Assembly: GCA_004210915.1 (NCBI GenBank)
Contig: SEGS01000002.1
Span: 62,001-126,000, forward strand
Source: Variovorax sp.
GTDB lineage: Bacteria > Pseudomonadota > Gammaproteobacteria > Burkholderiales > Burkholderiaceae_C
Direction of reading: 5' to 3'
Length of the DNA: 64,000 bases
The position numbers and the translations under genes were made by a program. Within the stretch, counting starts at the first letter, position 1. Every line of letters starts with the position of its first letter. The notes beneath the pieces were generated by a model. It was not told where the DNA came from and did no database searches. It saw nothing but the letters and a program-made list of their open reading frames with translations. Shown here one piece after another: positions 62,357 to 64,000 of this stretch.

Positions 62357-62767
62357 TCAGCCCTCGGTCACCGGCACCAGGATCGCGTTGCCCGTCGCGA
62401 GCAGCTTTTCGGGCTGACCATCCCCGCCTTCTGCGTACAGCTCAGCTGCCGCGAACACCTGCTTGCGACCCGCCTTCACCACGCGCCCGCGGGCAACGAA
62501 ATGACGACCGACGGCCGGCGCCATGCAGTTGACCGAGAAGTGCGAGGCGAGCACGCGCCCCGAGACGGTGGCCGCCGCAAAGCCGCAGACCGTGTCGAGC
62601 AGCGCAGCAATCAACCCGGCGTGCAGGAAGCCTGCGTACTGGCCCATGTCGTCGGCGCGCCACTGCATGCGCAGCTCCGCCTCGCCCTCGCCGGCCTTTG
62701 TCACTTCGAAGCCGGCCCAGCGGTTGAAGGCGGCCGAACGGTTGATGTTTTGCAGGGTGTCGAGCAT
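62357..62767 (-). CDS. PaaI-type hotdog thioesterase
   Basis: 136 residues from ATG 62767, with FLHAGLIAALLDTVCGFAA, a hotdog thioesterase motif. Related to but clearly different from the 57054 gene. Predicted acyl-CoA thioesterase; substrate unknown. Confidence 0.88.
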   Translation of the reverse strand: MLDTLQNINRSAAFNRWAGFEVTKAGEGEAELRMQWRADDMGQYAGFLHAGLIAALLDTVCGFAAATVSGRVLASHFSVNCMAPAVGRHFVARGRVVKAGRKQVFAAAELYAEGGDGQPEKLLATGNAILVPVTEG

Positions 62768-62899
62768 GGCGGTCCTTGGCGGATGGAGAAACGCACACTC
62801 TAGGAAAGCCCTGCCTCGCGCGCCGTCCCGCACGGGACGCGACGGCCGCGCGGCTGTAGCGCAGGCGACTCGGCGATGGCCTCGCGCACTGGCGGACCC

Positions 62900-63115
62900 T
62901 CAGAGCTTCGCGATCGACACCTCGGTCGACTTCACCAGCGCGACCACGTCGGAGCCCGGCTTGAGCTGCAGCTCGTCGACCGAGCGCGTCGTGATCACCG
63001 ACGTGACGATGCCCCAGGGCGTTTCGACATCCACCTCGGAGACGACGTCGCCGCGGATGATTTCCTTCACTTTGCCCTTGAACTGGTTGCGGACGTTGAT
63101 GGCTTGGATGGACAT
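62900..63115 (-). CDS. Molybdate-binding Mop domain protein (molbindin)
   Basis: 71 residues: INVRNQFKGKVKEIIRGDVVSEV and VTSVITTRSVDEL with LKPGSDVVALVKSTEVSI is the Mop/TOBE pattern. Single-domain Mop proteins bind molybdate as a hexamer and store or buffer it in the cytosol. No mod transport genes are in view. Start ATG 63115 behind AAGGAG. Confidence 0.9.
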   Translation of the reverse strand: MSIQAINVRNQFKGKVKEIIRGDVVSEVDVETPWGIVTSVITTRSVDELQLKPGSDVVALVKSTEVSIAKL

Positions 63116-63170
63116 GAGAAAACTCCTTCAGTTGAAAAATTCGGGATGCGGGGTCGTGACTTGACGCGGC

Positions 63171-64000
63171 TCAGCCAGCGGCCGCCGCCAGCGCCTGGTC
63201 GAGGTCGACCAGGAGGTCGTCGATGTGCTCGATACCGACCGACAGGCGCACCGTTTCTTCGGTGACGCCCGCCTTGGCCAGTTCTTCGGGGTTCAACTGG
63301 CGGTGCGTGGTCGAAGCCGGGTGCGTGGCGAGCGAGCGCACGTCGCCGATGTTGACCAGCCGCGTGAACAGCTTCAGCGCATCGAGGAACTTCGCCCCGC
63401 CCTCGCGGCCACTGCCGATGCCGAAGGTGAGCACGCCACTCGACTTGCCGCCGAAGTACTTCTGCGCGAGCGCGTGGTCGGGGTGGTCTTCCAGCGCCGC
63501 GTAGTTGACCCACTTCACTCCGGCGCTCTTCTTCAGGTGCTGCGCCACGGCCAGCGCGTTGCTGGTGATGCGGTCCATGCGCAGCGCAAGCGTTTCGATG
63601 CCCTGCAGGATCAGGAACGCGTTGAACGGCGAAATGGCCGCGCCCGTGTTGCGCAGCGGCACCACGCGCGCGCGGCCGATGTAGGCCGCCGGGCCCAGCG
63701 CCTCGGTGTAGACCACGCCGTGGTAGCTCACGTCGGGCTCGTTCAGGCGCTTGAAGCGTTGCTTATGTTCGGCCCACGGGAACTTGCCGGAATCGACGAT
63801 GGCGCCACCGATGCTGGTGCCGTGGCCGCCCAGGTACTTGGTGAGCGAGTGCACCACGATGTCGGCGCCGTGCTCGATGGGCCGGCTCAGGTACGGCGAT
63901 GGCACCGTGTTGTCGACGATCAGCGGCACGCCGTGGCGGTGCGCGATCTCGGCGATGGCCGCGATGTCGGTCACGTTGCCGGCCGGGTTGCCCAGCGACT
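63171..64000 (-). CDS. metY: O-acetylhomoserine sulfhydrylase (5' end outside window)
   Basis: At least 276 residues; the gene begins beyond the right edge. PLP-dependent Cys/Met metabolism enzyme: the pyridoxal Lys is in VVHSLTKYLGGHGTSIGG, and GKFPWAEHKQRF and NTGAAISPFNAFLILQGIETL are MetY-type. It condenses O-acetylhomoserine with sulfide to homocysteine (or methanethiol to methionine), another sulfur assimilation step. Confidence 0.92.
   Translation of the reverse strand, partial: SLGNPAGNVTDIAAIAEIAHRHGVPLIVDNTVPSPYLSRPIEHGADIVVHSLTKYLGGHGTSIGGAIVDSGKFPWAEHKQRFKRLNEPDVSYHGVVYTEALGPAAYIGRARVVPLRNTGAAISPFNAFLILQGIETLALRMDRITSNALAVAQHLKKSAGVKWVNYAALEDHPDHALAQKYFGGKSSGVLTFGIGSGREGGAKFLDALKLFTRLVNIGDVRSLATHPASTTHRQLNPEELAKAGVTEETVRLSVGIEHIDDLLVDLDQALAAAAG

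Overview
The window is a high-GC chromosomal segment from a betaproteobacterium, most likely family Comamonadaceae and Variovorax-like. The basis is inference from gene content: an smc-zipA pair, four Bug/TctC-type periplasmic receptors, eight LysR-type regulators (nine counting CysB and AmpR within that family as well), a sulfate ABC operon of the beta/gamma type, a bacterial thiol dioxygenase next to a multi-rhodanese protein, and short extragenic repeats typical of that family. No rRNA, tRNA, CRISPR array, transposase or prophage structural gene was seen. Genes are densely packed and no gene-free stretch exceeds 300 bases.

Layout. 1-6145: zipA (cut by the window edge), smc, a lipoprotein and an orphan ParA-type ATPase. 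6181-8057: an ampR-bla pair encoding a class A beta-lactamase. 8083-13883: a long leftward operon of 1-Cys peroxiredoxin, RBBP9-like hydrolase, sbp, cysT, cysW, cysA and dsbB. 13994-19657: LysR/azoreductase, FMN reductase, PanE-like reductase, a halogenase-like flavoprotein and cysE. 19821-23918: cysB, a cation/proton antiporter, nitronate monooxygenase and enoyl-CoA hydratase. 24120-28547: a LysR, an aconitase-superfamily enzyme with its swivel domain first, a Bug receptor and an RraA-like aldolase. 28615-34988: a taurine/sulfonate-type ABC operon with a TauD-family dioxygenase, a solitary VapB-like antitoxin, a YeeE-type transporter and a Tat-exported rhodanese.

35213-37228 is an isolated, visibly AT-richer gene for an OLD-family ATPase/TOPRIM nuclease, the best candidate for a horizontally acquired phage-defence gene. 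37329-43370 holds a Bug receptor with two tandem Gfo/Idh/MocA oxidoreductases, two LysR genes and a pirin. 43556-45921 is an amino-acid ABC importer without an ATPase. 46064-54700 is a MarR-controlled catabolic cluster with two Bug receptors, a biotin carboxylase, a stand-alone biotinyl protein, two different carboxyltransferases and a family III CoA-transferase. 54805-64000 holds thiol dioxygenase/rhodanese, two hotdog thioesterases, small stress-type proteins, an ADP-dependent NAD(P)HX dehydratase, a histidine phosphatase (probably with a CTG start), a DUF421 membrane protein, a SUMF1-fold protein, a molbindin and part of metY.

Sulfur is the recurring theme: sulfate uptake, cysE/cysB, sulfonate uptake and desulfonation, YeeE/rhodanese, thiol oxidation and MetY. 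A shared CTTATKCGSAAAA-like element lies upstream of three of these units (the peroxiredoxin-sulfate operon, cysE/cysB and tauD) and may mark a common regulon. The second theme is uptake and CoA-dependent or hydratase/aldolase breakdown of organic acids of unknown identity.
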